Positions 1 through 13,332 of a stretch of DNA of 64,000 nt are shown here, one piece after another. The stretch's first letter is position 1. Each line of letters opens with the position of its first letter. Position numbers and translations under genes: made by a program. This DNA is from Chondrilla cf. caribensis. Lineage: Eukaryota > Porifera > Demospongiae > Chondrillida > Chondrillidae. The notes under the pieces are model-generated. The model did no database searches and had not been told where the DNA came from. It saw only the letters and a list, made by a program, of their open reading frames with translations. The DNA lies in the NCBI GenBank assembly GCA_964020155.1, contig OZ026557.1:1-64000 (forward strand). Reading direction: 5' to 3'.

Positions 1-1060
1 AACCCGAACCCTAACCCTAACCCTAACCCTAACCCTAACCCTAACCCTAACCCTAACCCTAACCCTAACCCTAACCTAACCCTAACCCTAACCCTAACCC
101 TAACCCTAACCCCTAACCCTAACCCTAACCCTAACCCTAACCCTAACCCTAACCCTAACCCTAACCCTAACCCTAACCCTAACCCTAACCCTAACCCTAA
201 CCCTAACCCTAACCCTAACCCTAACCCTAACCCTAACCCTAACCCTAACCCTAACCCTAACCCTAACCCTAACCCTAACCCTAACCCTAACCCTAACCCT
301 AACCCTAACCCTAACCCTAACCCTAACCCTAACCCTAACCCTAACCCTAACCCTAACCCTAACCCTAACCCTAACCCTAACCCTAACCCTAACCCTAACC
401 CTAACCCTAACCCTAACCCTAACCCTAACCCTAACCCTAACCCTAACCCTAACCCTAACCCTAACCCTAACCCTAACCCTAACCCTAACCCTAACCCTAA
501 CCCTAACCCTAACCCTAACCCTAACCCTAACCCTAACCCTAACCCTAACCCTAACCCTAACCCTAACCCTAACCCTAACCCTAACCCTAACCCTAACCCT
601 AACCCTAACCCTAACCCTAACCCTAACCCTAACCCTAACCCTAACCCTAACCCTAACCCTAACCCTAACCCTAACCCTAACCCTAACCCTAACCCTAACC
701 CTAACCCTAACCCTAACCCTAACCCTAACCCTAACCCTAACCCTAACCCTAACCCTAACCCTAACCCTAACCCTAACCCTAACCCTAACCCTAACCCTAA
801 CCCTAACCCTAACCCTAACCCTAACCCTAACCCTAACCCTAACCCTAACCCTAACCCTAACCCTAACCCTAACCCTAACCCTAACCCTAACCCTAACCCT
901 AACCCTAACCCTAACCCTAACCCTAACCCTAACCCTAACCCTAACCCTAACCCTAACCCTAACCCTAACCCTAACCCTAACCCTAACCCTAACCCTAACC
1001 CTAACCCTAACCCTAACCCTAACCCTAACCCTAACCCTAACCCTAACCCTAACCCTAACC
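1..1060. repeat. Terminal telomere repeat (CCCTAA)n
   Basis: The window begins with uninterrupted CCCTAA hexamers on the + strand, which is the expected C-strand at the left end of a chromosome with TTAGGG telomeres. Only a few imperfect units are visible, near positions 4, 72 and 110; the rest looks exact. This is the typical metazoan telomere sequence. The array passes directly into the 51-bp satellite, whose unit also contains telomere-like heptamers. The true telomere length is not known, because the sequence may start inside it. Confidence 0.98.
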
Positions 1061-3430
1061 CTAGCAGCCACACCCCCTCAACTTAACCCTCTCATGCCGC
1101 TAAGTCTAACCCTAGCAGCCACACCCCCTCAACTTAACCCTCTCATGCCGCTAAGTCTAACCCTAGCAGCCACACCCCCTCAACTTAACCCTCTCATGCC
1201 GCTAAGTCTAACCCTAGCAGCCACACCCCCTCAACTTAACCCTCTCATGCCGCTAAGTCTAACCCTAGCAGCCACACCCCCTCAACTTAACCCTCTCATG
1301 CCGCTAAGTCTAACCCTAGCAGCCACACCCCCTCAACTTAACCCTCTCATGCCGCTAAGTCTAACCCTAGCAGCCACACCCCCTCAACTTAACCCTCTCA
1401 TGCCGCTAAGTCTAACCCTAGCAGCCACACCCCCTCAACTTAACCCTCTCATGCCGCTAAGTCTAACCCTAGCAGCCACACCCCCTCAACTTAACCCTCT
1501 CATGCCGCTAAGTCTAACCCTAGCAGCCACACCCCCTCAACTTAACCCTCTCATGCCGCTAAGTCTAACCCTAGCAGCCACACCCCCTCAACTTAACCCT
1601 CTCATGCCGCTAAGTCTAACCCTAGCAGCCACACCCCCTCAACTTAACCCTCTCATGCCGCTAAGTCTAACCCTAGCAGCCACACCCCCTCAACTTAACC
1701 CTCTCATGCCGCTAAGTCTAACCCTAGCAGCCACACCCCCTCAACTTAACCCTCTCATGCCGCTAAGTCTAACCCTAGCAGCCACACCCCCTCAACTTAA
1801 CCCTCTCATGCCGCTAAGTCTAACCCTAGCAGCCACACCCCCTCAACTTAACCCTCTCATGCCGCTAAGTCTAACCCTAGCAGCCACACCCCCTCAACTT
1901 AACCCTCTCATGCCGCTAAGTCTAACCCTAGCAGCCACACCCCCTCAACTTAACCCTCTCATGCCGCTAAGTCTAACCCTAGCAGCCACACCCCCTCAAC
2001 TTAACCCTCTCATGCCGCTAAGTCTAACCCTAGCAGCCACACCCCCTCAACTTAACCCTCTCATGCCGCTAAGTCTAACCCTAGCAGCCACACCCCCTCA
2101 ACTTAACCCTCTCATGCCGCTAAGTCTAACCCTAGCAGCCACACCCCCTCAACTTAACCCTCTCATGCCGCTAAGTCTAACCCTAGCAGCCACACCCCCT
2201 CAACTTAACCCTCTCATGCCGCTAAGTCTAACCCTAGCAGCCACACCCCCTCAACTTAACCCTCTCATGCCGCTAAGTCTAACCCTAGCAGCCACACCCC
2301 CTCAACTTAACCCTCTCATGCCGCTAAGTCTAACCCTAGCAGCCACACCCCCTCAACTTAACCCTCTCATGCCGCTAAGTCTAACCCTAGCAGCCACACC
2401 CCCTCAACTTAACCCTCTCATGCCGCTAAGTCTAACCCTAGCAGCCACACCCCCTCAACTTAACCCTCTCATGCCGCTAAGTCTAACCCTAGCAGCCACA
2501 CCCCCTCAACTTAACCCTCTCATGCCGCTAAGTCTAACCCTAGCAGCCACACCCCCTCAACTTAACCCTCTCATGCCGCTAAGTCTAACCCTAGCAGCCA
2601 CACCCCCTCAACTTAACCCTCTCATGCCGCTAAGTCTAACCCTAGCAGCCACACCCCCTCAACTTAACCCTCTCATGCCGCTAAGTCTAACCCTAGCAGC
2701 CACACCCCCTCAACTTAACCCTCTCATGCCGCTAAGTCTAACCCTAGCAGCCACACCCCCTCAACTTAACCCTCTCATGCCGCTAAGTCTAACCCTAGCA
2801 GCCACACCCCCTCAACTTAACCCTCTCATGCCGCTAAGTCTAACCCTAGCAGCCACACCCCCTCAACTTAACCCTCTCATGCCGCTAAGTCTAACCCTAG
2901 CAGCCACACCCCCTCAACTTAACCCTCTCATGCCGCTAAGTCTAACCCTAGCAGCCACACCCCCTCAACTTAACCCTCTCATGCCGCTAAGTCTAACCCT
3001 AGCAGCCACACCCCCTCAACTTAACCCTCTCATGCCGCTAAGTCTAACCCTAGCAGCCACACCCCCTCAACTTAACCCTCTCATGCCGCTAAGTCTAACC
3101 CTAGCAGCCACACCCCCTCAACTTAACCCTCTCATGCCGCTAAGTCTAACCCTAGCAGCCACACCCCCTCAACTTAACCCTCTCATGCCGCTAAGTCTAA
3201 CCCTAGCAGCCACACCCCCTCAACTTAACCCTCTCATGCCGCTAAGTCTAACCCTAGCAGCCACACCCCCTCAACTTAACCCTCTCATGCCGCTAAGTCT
3301 AACCCTAGCAGCCACACCCCCTCAACTTAACCCTCTCATGCCGCTAAGTCTAACCCTAGCAGCCACACCCCCTCAACTTAACCCTCTCATGCCGCTAAGT
3401 CTAACCCTAGCAGCCACACCCCCTCAACTT
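1061..3430. repeat. 51-bp telomere-adjacent satellite, about 46 copies
   Basis: A 51-bp unit is repeated head to tail about 46 times with no differences that I could see between copies. Each unit contains two telomere-like heptamers (TAACCCT, and again after CTT), so it may have arisen from degenerate telomere sequence. Because 51 is a multiple of three, one frame stays open for 808 codons with a 17-residue period. That follows from the repeat length and is not evidence of a gene. The last unit decays at about 3430 into unique sequence that still resembles the unit. Confidence 0.95.
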
Positions 3431-4020
3431 TACACTATAATGCTGCTAAAGCTAGCCACTGTCGATTCACAATTCACAATACCCCTTTCAGGAATTCCAG
3501 CAGTTAAACATCTAAAATAATCTTTTGGATTTTACTTGTGGTTTCTAAACTAAGGAAGAACTGATTAGCATTTTTCGCCTCTAAAACTGATCCAATATTC
3601 CCAAAAAATTTAGCCCTCATACCTTACCTAAAACTGCAGGTTATGGACTGGTTACAAATATCTTGATGCATTTTATGTGGGTGTTATGAAAAATGGTTAG
3701 GGTTTGGAGTTAAATTTACGAACCAGAGTTTTACATTCGGGTTACTGGGTACAACCCCCATGTGCTATGTCGATATCAACCCTTTAGCCAGGTCTGCACA
3801 TAAGTCAGTCTGTAGGGTTTATATCCACCCTTTAGCCAGGTCAACACATGGGGGTCAGTCTGAAGGGTTGATATCAACCCTTTAGCCAGGTCTGTGCATA
3901 GAGGTCGATATTAACCCTATAGCTATGTATACACATGGGGGTTGGTATGAAGGGTTGGTTTGAAGTGTTGATATTGAACCTTTAGCCCTAACAACATGTG
4001 AGGATCAAGCTTCTAAGCCA
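3431..4020. other. Transition sequence with degenerate short repeats
   Basis: No gene is visible here. The first half is AT-rich unique sequence with a lone TTAGGG-like heptamer near 3697. From about 3770 to 3990 a motif like GATATCAACCCTTTAGCC recurs about five times at uneven spacings of roughly 40-65 bp, interleaved with AGGGTTGATAT, its partial reverse complement. This gives several small inverted repeats. It separates the 51-bp satellite from the 351-bp array. Confidence 0.7.
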
Positions 4021-5846
4021 ATGTAAAGACTCCTTCCCATGCATTCAAATCTACCATGTGATAAATCTTCAAATTTCAACCTAACTACACTTATATATGA
4101 ATGTACATACAAAAGTATACACATTTTTACATGTGGCAAATGGGCAATAGGGGGAATTTTTGGTCAACATCAAAATGCATCCTTTTTGCTATCAGAAGGT
4201 AGCTACCAGGTCCAGGAGTGTGTCTGTGCATTCGGATTTCAGCTATGATGCATCACGTGCACACAGGAGAGGCCGTGGTGACAAGACCAAAAATTGACAT
4301 ATTTTTGCTTGTCACCACGAGGCTTATAGTGCACTCAGGACAATCAGAATGCTTACGAAAGTGTGTTGGTGAGTTAGGCATGGACACTAGGTAGCCCTTG
4401 GTGACCAGCAAAGAAATATCAAATTGCTTAGGTGATCACCCAAGGCGTAATACACTTACATATGAATCTACATACAAGGTATATTTATTGGCAATAGGGG
4501 GAAATTTTGGTCGACATCAAAATGCAACTTTTTGCTATCAGAAGGTAGCTACTAGGTCCAGGAGTGTGTCTGTGCATTTGGATTTGAGCTATGATGCATC
4601 ACGTACACACAGGAGAGACCGTGGTGACAAGACCAAAAATTGACATTTTTTGGGCTTGTCACCACGAGGCTTATAGCGCACTCAGGAGTATCAGAATGCT
4701 TGCGAAATTGTGTTGGTGAGTTAGGCATGGACACTAGGTAGCCCTTGGTGACCAGAAAAGAAATCTCAAATTGCTTAGGTGATCACCCAAGGCGTAATAC
4801 ACGCATATATGAATCTACATACAAAGTATATACATTGGCAATAGGGGGAAATTTTGGTCAAAATCAAAATGCATCCTTTTTGCTATCAGAAGGTAGCTAC
4901 TAGGTCCAGGAGTGTGTCTGTGCAATCGGATTTGAGCTATGATGCATCACGTGAACACAGGAGAGGCCGTGGTGACAAGACCAAAAATTGACATTTTTTG
5001 GGCTTGTCACCACGAGGCTTATAGCGCACTCAGGACAATCAGAATGCTTGCGAAATTGTGTTGGTGAGTTAGGCATGGACACTAGGTAGCCCTTGACGAC
5101 CAGAAAAGAAATATCATATTGCTTAGGTGATCACCACAAGGCGTATTACACGCATATATGAATGTACATACAAAGTATATACATTCTATTATATGTGGTA
5201 CTGGGGGGAAATTTTGGTCCACATCAAAATGCATCCTTTTTGCTATCAGAAGGTAGCTACCGGGTCCAGGAGTGTGTCTGTGCAATCGGATTTCAGCTAT
5301 GATGCATCACGTGCACACAGGAGAGGCCGTGGTGACAAGACCAAAAATTGACATTTTTTGGGCTTGTCACCACGAGCCTTATAGCGCACTCAGGACAATC
5401 AGAATGCTTGCGAAATTGTCTTGGTGAGTTAGGCATGGACACTAGGTAGCCCTTGGTGACCAGAAAAGAAATCTCAAATTGCTTAGGTGATCACCACAAG
5501 GCGTAATACACGCATATATGAATCTACATACAAAGTATATACATTGGCAATAGGGGGAAATTTTGATCGACATCAAAATGCAACTTTTTGCTATCAAAAG
5601 GTAGCTACTAGGTCCAGGAGTGTGTCTGTGCATTCGGATTTGAGCTGTGATGCATCACGTGCACACAGGAGAGGCCGTGGTGACAAGACCAAAAATTGAC
5701 ATTTTTTGGGCTTGTCACCACGAGGCTTATAGCGCACTCAGGATAATCAGAATGCTTACGAAATTGTGTTGGTGAGTTAGGCATGGACACTAGGTAGCCC
5801 TTGGTGACCAGCAAAGAAATATCAAATTGCTCAGGTGAACCGAAGA

Positions 5847-5941
5847 AGTGTTAGGGTTAGGTTATGATTATTTTTAGGGTTAGAGATAATATTAGGGTTA
5901 GTGTTAGGGTTAGGGTTAATTTTTAATTGAGGGTTAGGCTT
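5847..5941 (+). repeat. Interstitial telomere island 1 (TTAGGG orientation)
   Basis: Several TTAGGG/GTTAGGG motifs interrupted by AT-rich sequence replace part of a 351-bp monomer. They read TTAGGG on the + strand, so they are inverted relative to the terminal telomere, which reads CCCTAA. The flank GAACCGAAGAAGTG is the same in all four islands. Confidence 0.9.
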
Positions 5942-7604
5942 TTGATATCAGAAGGTAACTAAAAGGTCCAGGAGTGTGTCTGTGCATTCGGATTTCAGCT
6001 ATGATGCATCACGTGCACACAGGAGAGGCCGTGGTGACAAGACAAAAAATTGACATTTTTTTGCTTGTCACCACGAGGCTTATAGCGCACTCAGGACAAT
6101 CAGAATGCTTGCGAAATTGTGTTGGTGAGTTAGGCATGGACACTAGGTAGCCCTTGGTGACCAGCAAAGAAATATCAAATTGCTTAGGTGATCACCACAA
6201 GGCGTAACACACTTATATATGAATCTACATACAAAGTATATACATTGGCAATAGGGGGAAATTTTGGTCGACATCAAAATGCATCCTTTTTGCTATCAGA
6301 AGGTAGCTACTAGGTCCAGGAGTGTGTCTGTGCAATCGGATTTGAGCTATGATGCATCACGTGAACACAGGAGAGGCCGTGGTGACAAGACCAAAAATTG
6401 ACATTTTTTGGGCTTGTCACCACGAGGCTTATAGCGCACTCAGGACAATCAGAATGCTTGCGAAATTGTGTTGGTGAGTTAGGCATGGACACTAGGTAGC
6501 CCTTGACGACCAGAAAAGAAATATCATATTGCTTAGGTGATCACCACAAGGCGTATTACACGCATATATGAATGTACATACAAAGTATATACATTCTATT
6601 ATATGTGGTACTGGGGGGAAATTTTGGTCCACATCAAAATGCATCCTTTTTGCTATCAGAAGGTAGCTACCGGGTCCAGGAGTGTGTCTGTGCAATCGGA
6701 TTTGAGCTATGATGCATCACGTGCACACAGGAGAGGCCGTGGTGACAAGACCAAAAATTGACATTTTTTGGGCTTGTCACCACGAGGCTTATAGCGCACT
6801 CAGGACAATCAGAATGCTTGTGAAATTGTCTTGGTGAGTTAGGCATGGACACTAGGTAGCCCTTGGTGACCAGAAAAGAAATATCAAATTGCTTAGGTGA
6901 TCACCACAAGGCGTAATACACTTATATATGAATCTACATACAAAGTATATACATTGGCAATAGGGGGAAATTTTGATCGACATCAAAATGCAACTTTTTG
7001 CTATCAGAAGGTAGCTACCAGGTCCAGGAGTGTGTCTGTGCATTCGGATTTGAGCTGTGATGCATCACGTGCACACAGGAGAGGCCGTGGTGACAAGACC
7101 AAAAATTGACATTTTTTGGGCTTGTCACCACGAGCCTTATAGCGCACTCAGGACAATCAGAATGCTTACGAAATTGTGTTGGTGAGTTAGGCATGGACAC
7201 TAGGTAGCCCATGGTGACCAGCAAAGAAATATCAAATTGTTTAGGTGATCACCACAAGGCGTAACACACTTATATATGAATCTACATACAAGGTATATAC
7301 ATTGGCAATAGGGGGAAATTTTGATCGACATCAAAATGCAACTTTTTGCTATCAGAAGGTAGCTACCAGGTCCAGGAGTGTGTCTGTGCATTTGGATTTG
7401 AGTTGTGATGCATCACGTGCACACAGGAGAGGCCGTGGTGACAAGACCAAAAATTGACATTTTTTGGGCTTGTCACCACGAGGCTTATATCGCACTCAGG
7501 ACAATCAGAATGCTTACGAAATTGTGTTGGTGAGTTAGGCATGGACACTAGGTAGCCCTTGGTGACCAGCAAAGAAATATCAAATTGCTCAGGTGAACCG
7601 AAGA

Positions 7605-7699
7605 AGTGTTAGGGTTAGGTTATGATTATTTTTAGGGTTAGAGATAATATTAGGGTTAGTGTTAGGGTTAGGGTTAATTTTTAATTGAGGGTTAGGCTT
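7605..7699 (+). repeat. Interstitial telomere island 2
   Basis: This island has the same sequence and flanks as island 1 and lies about 1757 bp downstream of it, which is five monomer lengths. Confidence 0.9.
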
Positions 7700-9718
7700 T
7701 TGATATCAGAAGGTAACTAAAAGGTCCAGGAGTGTGTCTGTGCATTCGGATTTCAGCTATGATGCATCACGTGCACACAGGAGAGGCCGTGGTGACAAGA
7801 CCAAAAATTGACATTTTTTTGCTTGTCACCACGAGGCTTATAGCGCACTCAGAAAAATCAGAATGCTTACGAAATTGTGTTGGTGAGTTAGGCATGGACA
7901 CTAGGTAGCCCATGGTGACCAGAAAAGAAATATCAAATTGCTTAGGTGATCACCCAAGGCGTAATACACGCATATATGAATCTACATACAAGGTATATAC
8001 ATTGGCAATAGGGGGAAATTTTGGTCGACATCAAAATGCAACTTTTTGCTATCAGAAGGTAGCTACTAGGTCCAGGAGTGTGTCTGTGCATTCGGATTTG
8101 AGCTATGATGCATCACGTGCACACAGGAGAGGCCGTGGTGACAAGACCAAAAATTGACATTTTTTGGGCTTGTCACCACGAGGCTTATAGCGCAATCAGA
8201 ACAATCAGAATGCTTACCAAATTGTGTTGGTGAGTTAGGCATGGACACTAGGTAGCCCTTGGTGACCAGAAAAGAAATATCAAATTGCTTAGGTGATCAC
8301 CACAAGGCGTATTACACGCATATATGAATGTACATACAAAGTATATACATTCTATTATATGTGGCACTGGGGGGAAATTTTGGTCGACTTCAAAATGCAA
8401 CTTTTTGCTATCAGAAGGTAGCTACCAGGTCCAGGAGTGTGTCTGTGCATTCGGATTTGACCTGTAATGCATCACGTGCACACAGGAGAGGCCGTGGTGA
8501 CAAGACCAAAAATTGACATTTTTTGGGCTTGTCACCACGAGGCTTATAGCGCACTCAGGACAATCAGAATGCTTACCAAATTGTGTTGGTGAGTTAGGCA
8601 TGGACACTAGGTAGCCCTTGGTGACCAGAAAAGAAATATCAAATTGCTTAGGTGATCACCACAAGGCGTAACACACTTATATATGAATCTACATACAAAG
8701 TATATACATTGGCAATAGGGGGAAATTTTGGTCGAAATCAAAATGCATCCTTTTTGCTATCAGAAGGTAGCTACCAGGTCCAGGAGTGTGTCTGTGCATT
8801 TGGATTTCAGCTATGATGCATCACGTGCACACAGGAGAGGCCGTGGTGACAAGACAAAAAATTGACATTTTTTGGGCTTGTCACCACGAGGCTTATAACG
8901 CACTCAGGACAATCAGAATGCTTGTGAAATTGTGTTGGTGAGTTAGGCATGGACACTAGGTAGCCCTTGGTGACCAGAAAAGAAATCTCAAATTGCTTAG
9001 GTGATCACCCAAGGCGTAATACACGCATATATGAATCTACATTCAAAGTATATACATTGGCAATAGGGGGAAATTTTGGTCGACATCAAAATGCAACTTT
9101 TTGCTATCAGAAGGTAGCTACTAGGTCCAGGAGTGTGTCTGTGCATTCGTATTCGAGCTATGATGCATCACGTGCACACAGGAGAGGCCGTGGTGACAAG
9201 ACCAAAAATTGACATTTTTTGGGCTTGTCACCACGAGGCTTATAGCGCACTCAGGATAATCAGAATGCTTACGGAATTGTGTTGGTGAGTTAGGCATGGA
9301 CACTAGGTAGCCCTTGGTGACCAGCAAAGAAATCTTAAATTGCTTAGGTGATCACCACAAGGCGTATTACACGCATATATGAATGTACATACAAAGTATA
9401 TACATTCTATTATATGTGGCACTGGGGGGAAATTTTGGTCGACATCAAAATGCATCCTTTTTGCTATCAGAAGGTAGCTACCAGGTCCAGGAGTGTGTCT
9501 GTGCATTTGGATTTCAGCTATGATGCATCACGTGCACACAGGAGAGGCCGTGGTGACAAGACCAAAAATTGACATTTTTTGGGCTTGTCACCACGAGGCT
9601 TATAGCGCACTCAGGATAATCAGAATGCTTACGAAATTGTGTTGGTGAGTTAGGCATGGACACTAGGTAGCCCTTGGTGACCAGCAAAGAAATATCAAAT
9701 TGCTCAGGTGAACCGAAG

Positions 9719-9813
9719 AAGTGTTAGGGTTAGGTTATGATTATTTTTAGGGTTAGAGATAATATTAGGGTTAGTGTTAGGGTTAGGGTTAATTTTTAAT
9801 TGAGGGTTAGGCT
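9719..9813 (+). repeat. Interstitial telomere island 3
   Basis: This island has the same sequence and flanks as islands 1 and 2. It lies about 2114 bp after island 2, which is six monomer lengths. Confidence 0.9.
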
Positions 9814-12800
9814 TTTGATATCAGAAGGTAACTAAAAGGTCCAGGAGTGTGTCTGTGCATTCGGATTTCAGCTATGATGCATCACGTGCACACAGGAGAG
9901 GCCGTGGTGACAAGACCAAAAATTGACATTTTTTGGGCTTGTCACCACGAGGCTTATAGCGCACTCAGAAAAATCAGAATGCTTACGAAATTGTGTTGGT
10001 GAGTTAGGCATGGACACTAGGTAGCCCATGGTGACCAGAAAAGAAATATCAAATTGCTTAGGTGATCACCCAAGGCGTAATACACGCATATATGAATCTA
10101 CATACAAGGTATATACATTGGCAATAGGGGGAAATTTTGGTCGACATCAAAATGCAACTTTTTGCTATCAGAAGGTAGCTACCAGGTCCAGGAGTGTGCC
10201 TGTGCATTCGGATTTGAGCTATGATGCATCACGTGCACACAGGAGAGGCCGTGGTGACAAGACCAAAAATTGACATTTTTTGGGCTTGTCACCACGAGGC
10301 TTATAGCGCAATCAGAACAATCAGAATGCTTACGAAATTGTGTTGGTGAGTTAGGCATGGACACTAGGTAGCCCTTGGTGACCAGAAAAGAAATCTCAAA
10401 TTGCTTAGGTGATCACCACAAGGCGTATTACACGCATATATGAATGTACATACAAAGTATATACATTCTATTATATGTGGCACTGGGGGGAAATTTTGGT
10501 CGACTTCAAAATGCAACTTTTTGCTATCAGAAGGTAGCTACCAGGTCCAGGAGTGTGTCTGTGCATTCGGATTTGACCTGTAATGCATCACGTGCACACA
10601 GGAGAGGCCGTGGTGACAAGACCAAAAATTGACATTTTTTGGGCTTGTCACCACGAGGCTTATAGCGCACTCAGGACAATCAGAATGCTTACCAAATTGT
10701 GTTGGTGAGTTAGGCATGGACACTAGGTAGCCCTTGGTGACCAGAAAAGAAATATCAAATTGCTTAGGTGATCACCACAAGGCGTAACACACTTATATAT
10801 GAATCTACATACAAAGTATATACATTGGCAATAGGGGGAAATTTTGGTCGAAATCAAAATGCATCCTTTTTGCTATCAGAAGGTAGCTACCAGGTCCAGG
10901 AGTGTGTCTGTGCATTTGGATTTCAGCTATGATGCATCACGTGCACACAGGAGAGGCCGTGGTGACAAGACAAAAAATTGACATTTTTTGGGCTTGTCAC
11001 CACGAGGCTTATAACGCACTCAGGACAATCAGAATGCTTGTGAAATTGTGTTGGTGAGTTAGGCATGGACACTAGGTAGCCCTTGGTGACCAGAAAAGAA
11101 ATCTCAAATTGCTTAGGTGATCACCCAAGGCGTAATACACGCATATATGAATCTACATTCAAAGTATATACATTGGCAATAGGGGGAAATTTTGGTCGAC
11201 ATCAAAATGCAACTTTTTGCTATCAGAAGGTAGCTACTAGGTCCAGGAGTGTGTCTGTGCATTCGTATTCGAGCTATGATGCATCACGTGCACACAGGAG
11301 AGGCCGTGGTGACAAGACCAAAAATTGACATTTTTTGGGCTTGTCACCACGAGGCTTATAGCGCACTCAGGACAATCAGAATGCTTACCAAATTGTGTTG
11401 GTGAGTTAGGCATGGACACTAGGTAGCCCTTGGTGACCAGAAAAGAAATATCAAATTGCTTAGGTGATCACCACAAGGCGTATTACACGCATATATGAAT
11501 GTACATACAAAGTATATACATTCTATTATATGTGGCACTGGGGGGAAATTTTGGTCGACTTCAAAATGCAACTTTTTGCTATCAGAAGGTAGCTACCAGG
11601 TCCAGGAGTGTGTCTGTGCATTCGGATTTGACCTGTAATGCATCACGTGCACACAGGAGAGGCCGTGGTGACTAGACCAAAAATTGACATTTTTTGGGCT
11701 TGTCACCACTAGGCTTATAGCGCACTCAGGACAATCAGAATGCTTACCAAATTGTGTTGGTGAGTTAGGCATGGACACTAGGTAGCCCTTGGTGACCAGA
11801 AAAGAAATATCAAATTGCTTAGGTGATCACCACAAGGCGTAACACACTTATATATGAATCTACATACAAAGTATATACATTGGCAATAGGGGGAAATTTT
11901 GGTCGAAATCAAAATGCATCCTTTTTGCTATCAGAAGGTAGCTACCAGGTCCAGGAGTGTGTCTGTGCATTTGGATTTCAGCTATGATGCATCACGTGCA
12001 CACAGGAGAGGCCGTGGTGACAAGACAAAAAATTGACATTTTTTGGGCTTGTCACCACGAGGCTTATAACGCACTCAGGACAATCAGAATGCTTGTGAAA
12101 TTGTGTTGGTGAGTTAGGCATGGACACTAGGTAGCCCTTGGTGACCAGAAAAGAAATCTCAAATTGCTTAGGTGATCACCCAAGGCGTAATACACGCATA
12201 TATGAATCTACATTCAAAGTATATACATTGGCAATAGGGGGAAATTTTGGTCGACATCAAAATGCAACTTTTTGCTATCAGAAGGTAGCTACTAGGTCCA
12301 GGAGTGTGTCTGTGCATTCGTATTCGAGCTATGATGCATCACGTGCACACAGGAGAGGCCGTGGTGACAAGACCAAAAATTGACATTTTTTGGGCTTGTC
12401 ACCACGAGGCTTATAGCGCACTCAGGATAATCAGAATGCTTACCAAATTGTGTTGGTGAGTTAGGCATGGACACTAGGTAGCCCTTGGTGACCAGAAAAG
12501 AAATATCAAATTGCTTAGGTGATCACCACAAGGCGTAATACACGCATATATGAATCTACATACAAGGTATATACATTGGCAATAGGGGGAAATTTTGGTC
12601 GTCATCAAAATGCAACTGTTTGCTATCTGAAGGTAGCTACTATGTCCAGGAGTGTGTCTGTGCATTGGGATTTCAGCTATGATGCATCACGTACACACAG
12701 GAGAGGCTGTGGTGACAAGACCAAAAATTGACATTTTTGGGCTTGTCACCACGAGGCTTATAGCGCACTCAGGACAATCAGAATGCTTACGAAATTGTGT

Positions 12801-13066
12801 TGGTGAGTTAGGCATGGACACTAGGTAGCCCTTGGTGACCAGCAAAGAAATCTTAAATTGCTTAGGTGATCACCACAAGGCGTATTACACGCATATATGA
12901 ATGTACATACAAAGTATATACATTCTATTATATGTGGCACTGGGGGGAAATTTTGGTCGACATCAAAATGCATCCTTTTTGCTATCAGAAGGTAGCTACC
13001 AGGTCCAGGAGTGTGTCTGTGCATTTGGATTTCAGCTATGATGCATCACGTGCACACAGGAGAGGC

Positions 13067-13113
13067 CGTGGTGACAAGACCAAAAATTGACATTTTTTGG
13101 GCTTGTCACCACG
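13067..13113. repeat. Hairpin inside the 351-bp monomer (example copy)
   Basis: The arm CGTGGTGACAAG (13067-13078) is the exact reverse complement of CTTGTCACCACG (13102-13113). The stem continues with CCAAAAA (13080-13086) against TTTTTGG (13094-13100) after one A-G mismatch, leaving a 7-nt loop. That is 19 paired positions out of 20. The same hairpin is present in nearly all monomers of both arrays; a few copies have shortened T runs or changed arms. Confidence 0.9.
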
Positions 13114-13237
13114 AGGCTTATAGCGCACTCAGGACAATCAGAATGCTTGCGAAATTGTGTTGGTGAGTTAGGCATGGACACTAGGTAGCCCTTGGTGACC
13201 AGCAAAGAAATATCAAATTGCTCAGGTGAACCGAAGA

Positions 13238-13332
13238 AGTGTTAGGGTTAGGTTATGATTATTTTTAGGGTTAGAGATAATATTAGGGTTAGTGTTAGGG
13301 TTAGGGTTAATTTTTAATTGAGGGTTAGGCTT
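13238..13332 (+). repeat. Interstitial telomere island 4
   Basis: This island has the same sequence and flanks as the others. It lies about 3518 bp after island 3, which is ten monomer lengths. The sequence after it repeats what follows island 3, so the two belong to one higher-order unit. Confidence 0.9.

Noticed and set aside
106..1071. Long Arg-Val dipeptide open frame on the minus strand
   Set aside because: It is the telomere hexamer read in frame; six is a multiple of three, so a stop-free frame is automatic.
1094..3520. 808-codon open frame with a 17-residue repeat, superficially a repeat protein
   Set aside because: The 51-bp unit is divisible by three, so the frame stays open automatically. 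The units seem identical at the DNA level, leaving no sign of selection on codons.
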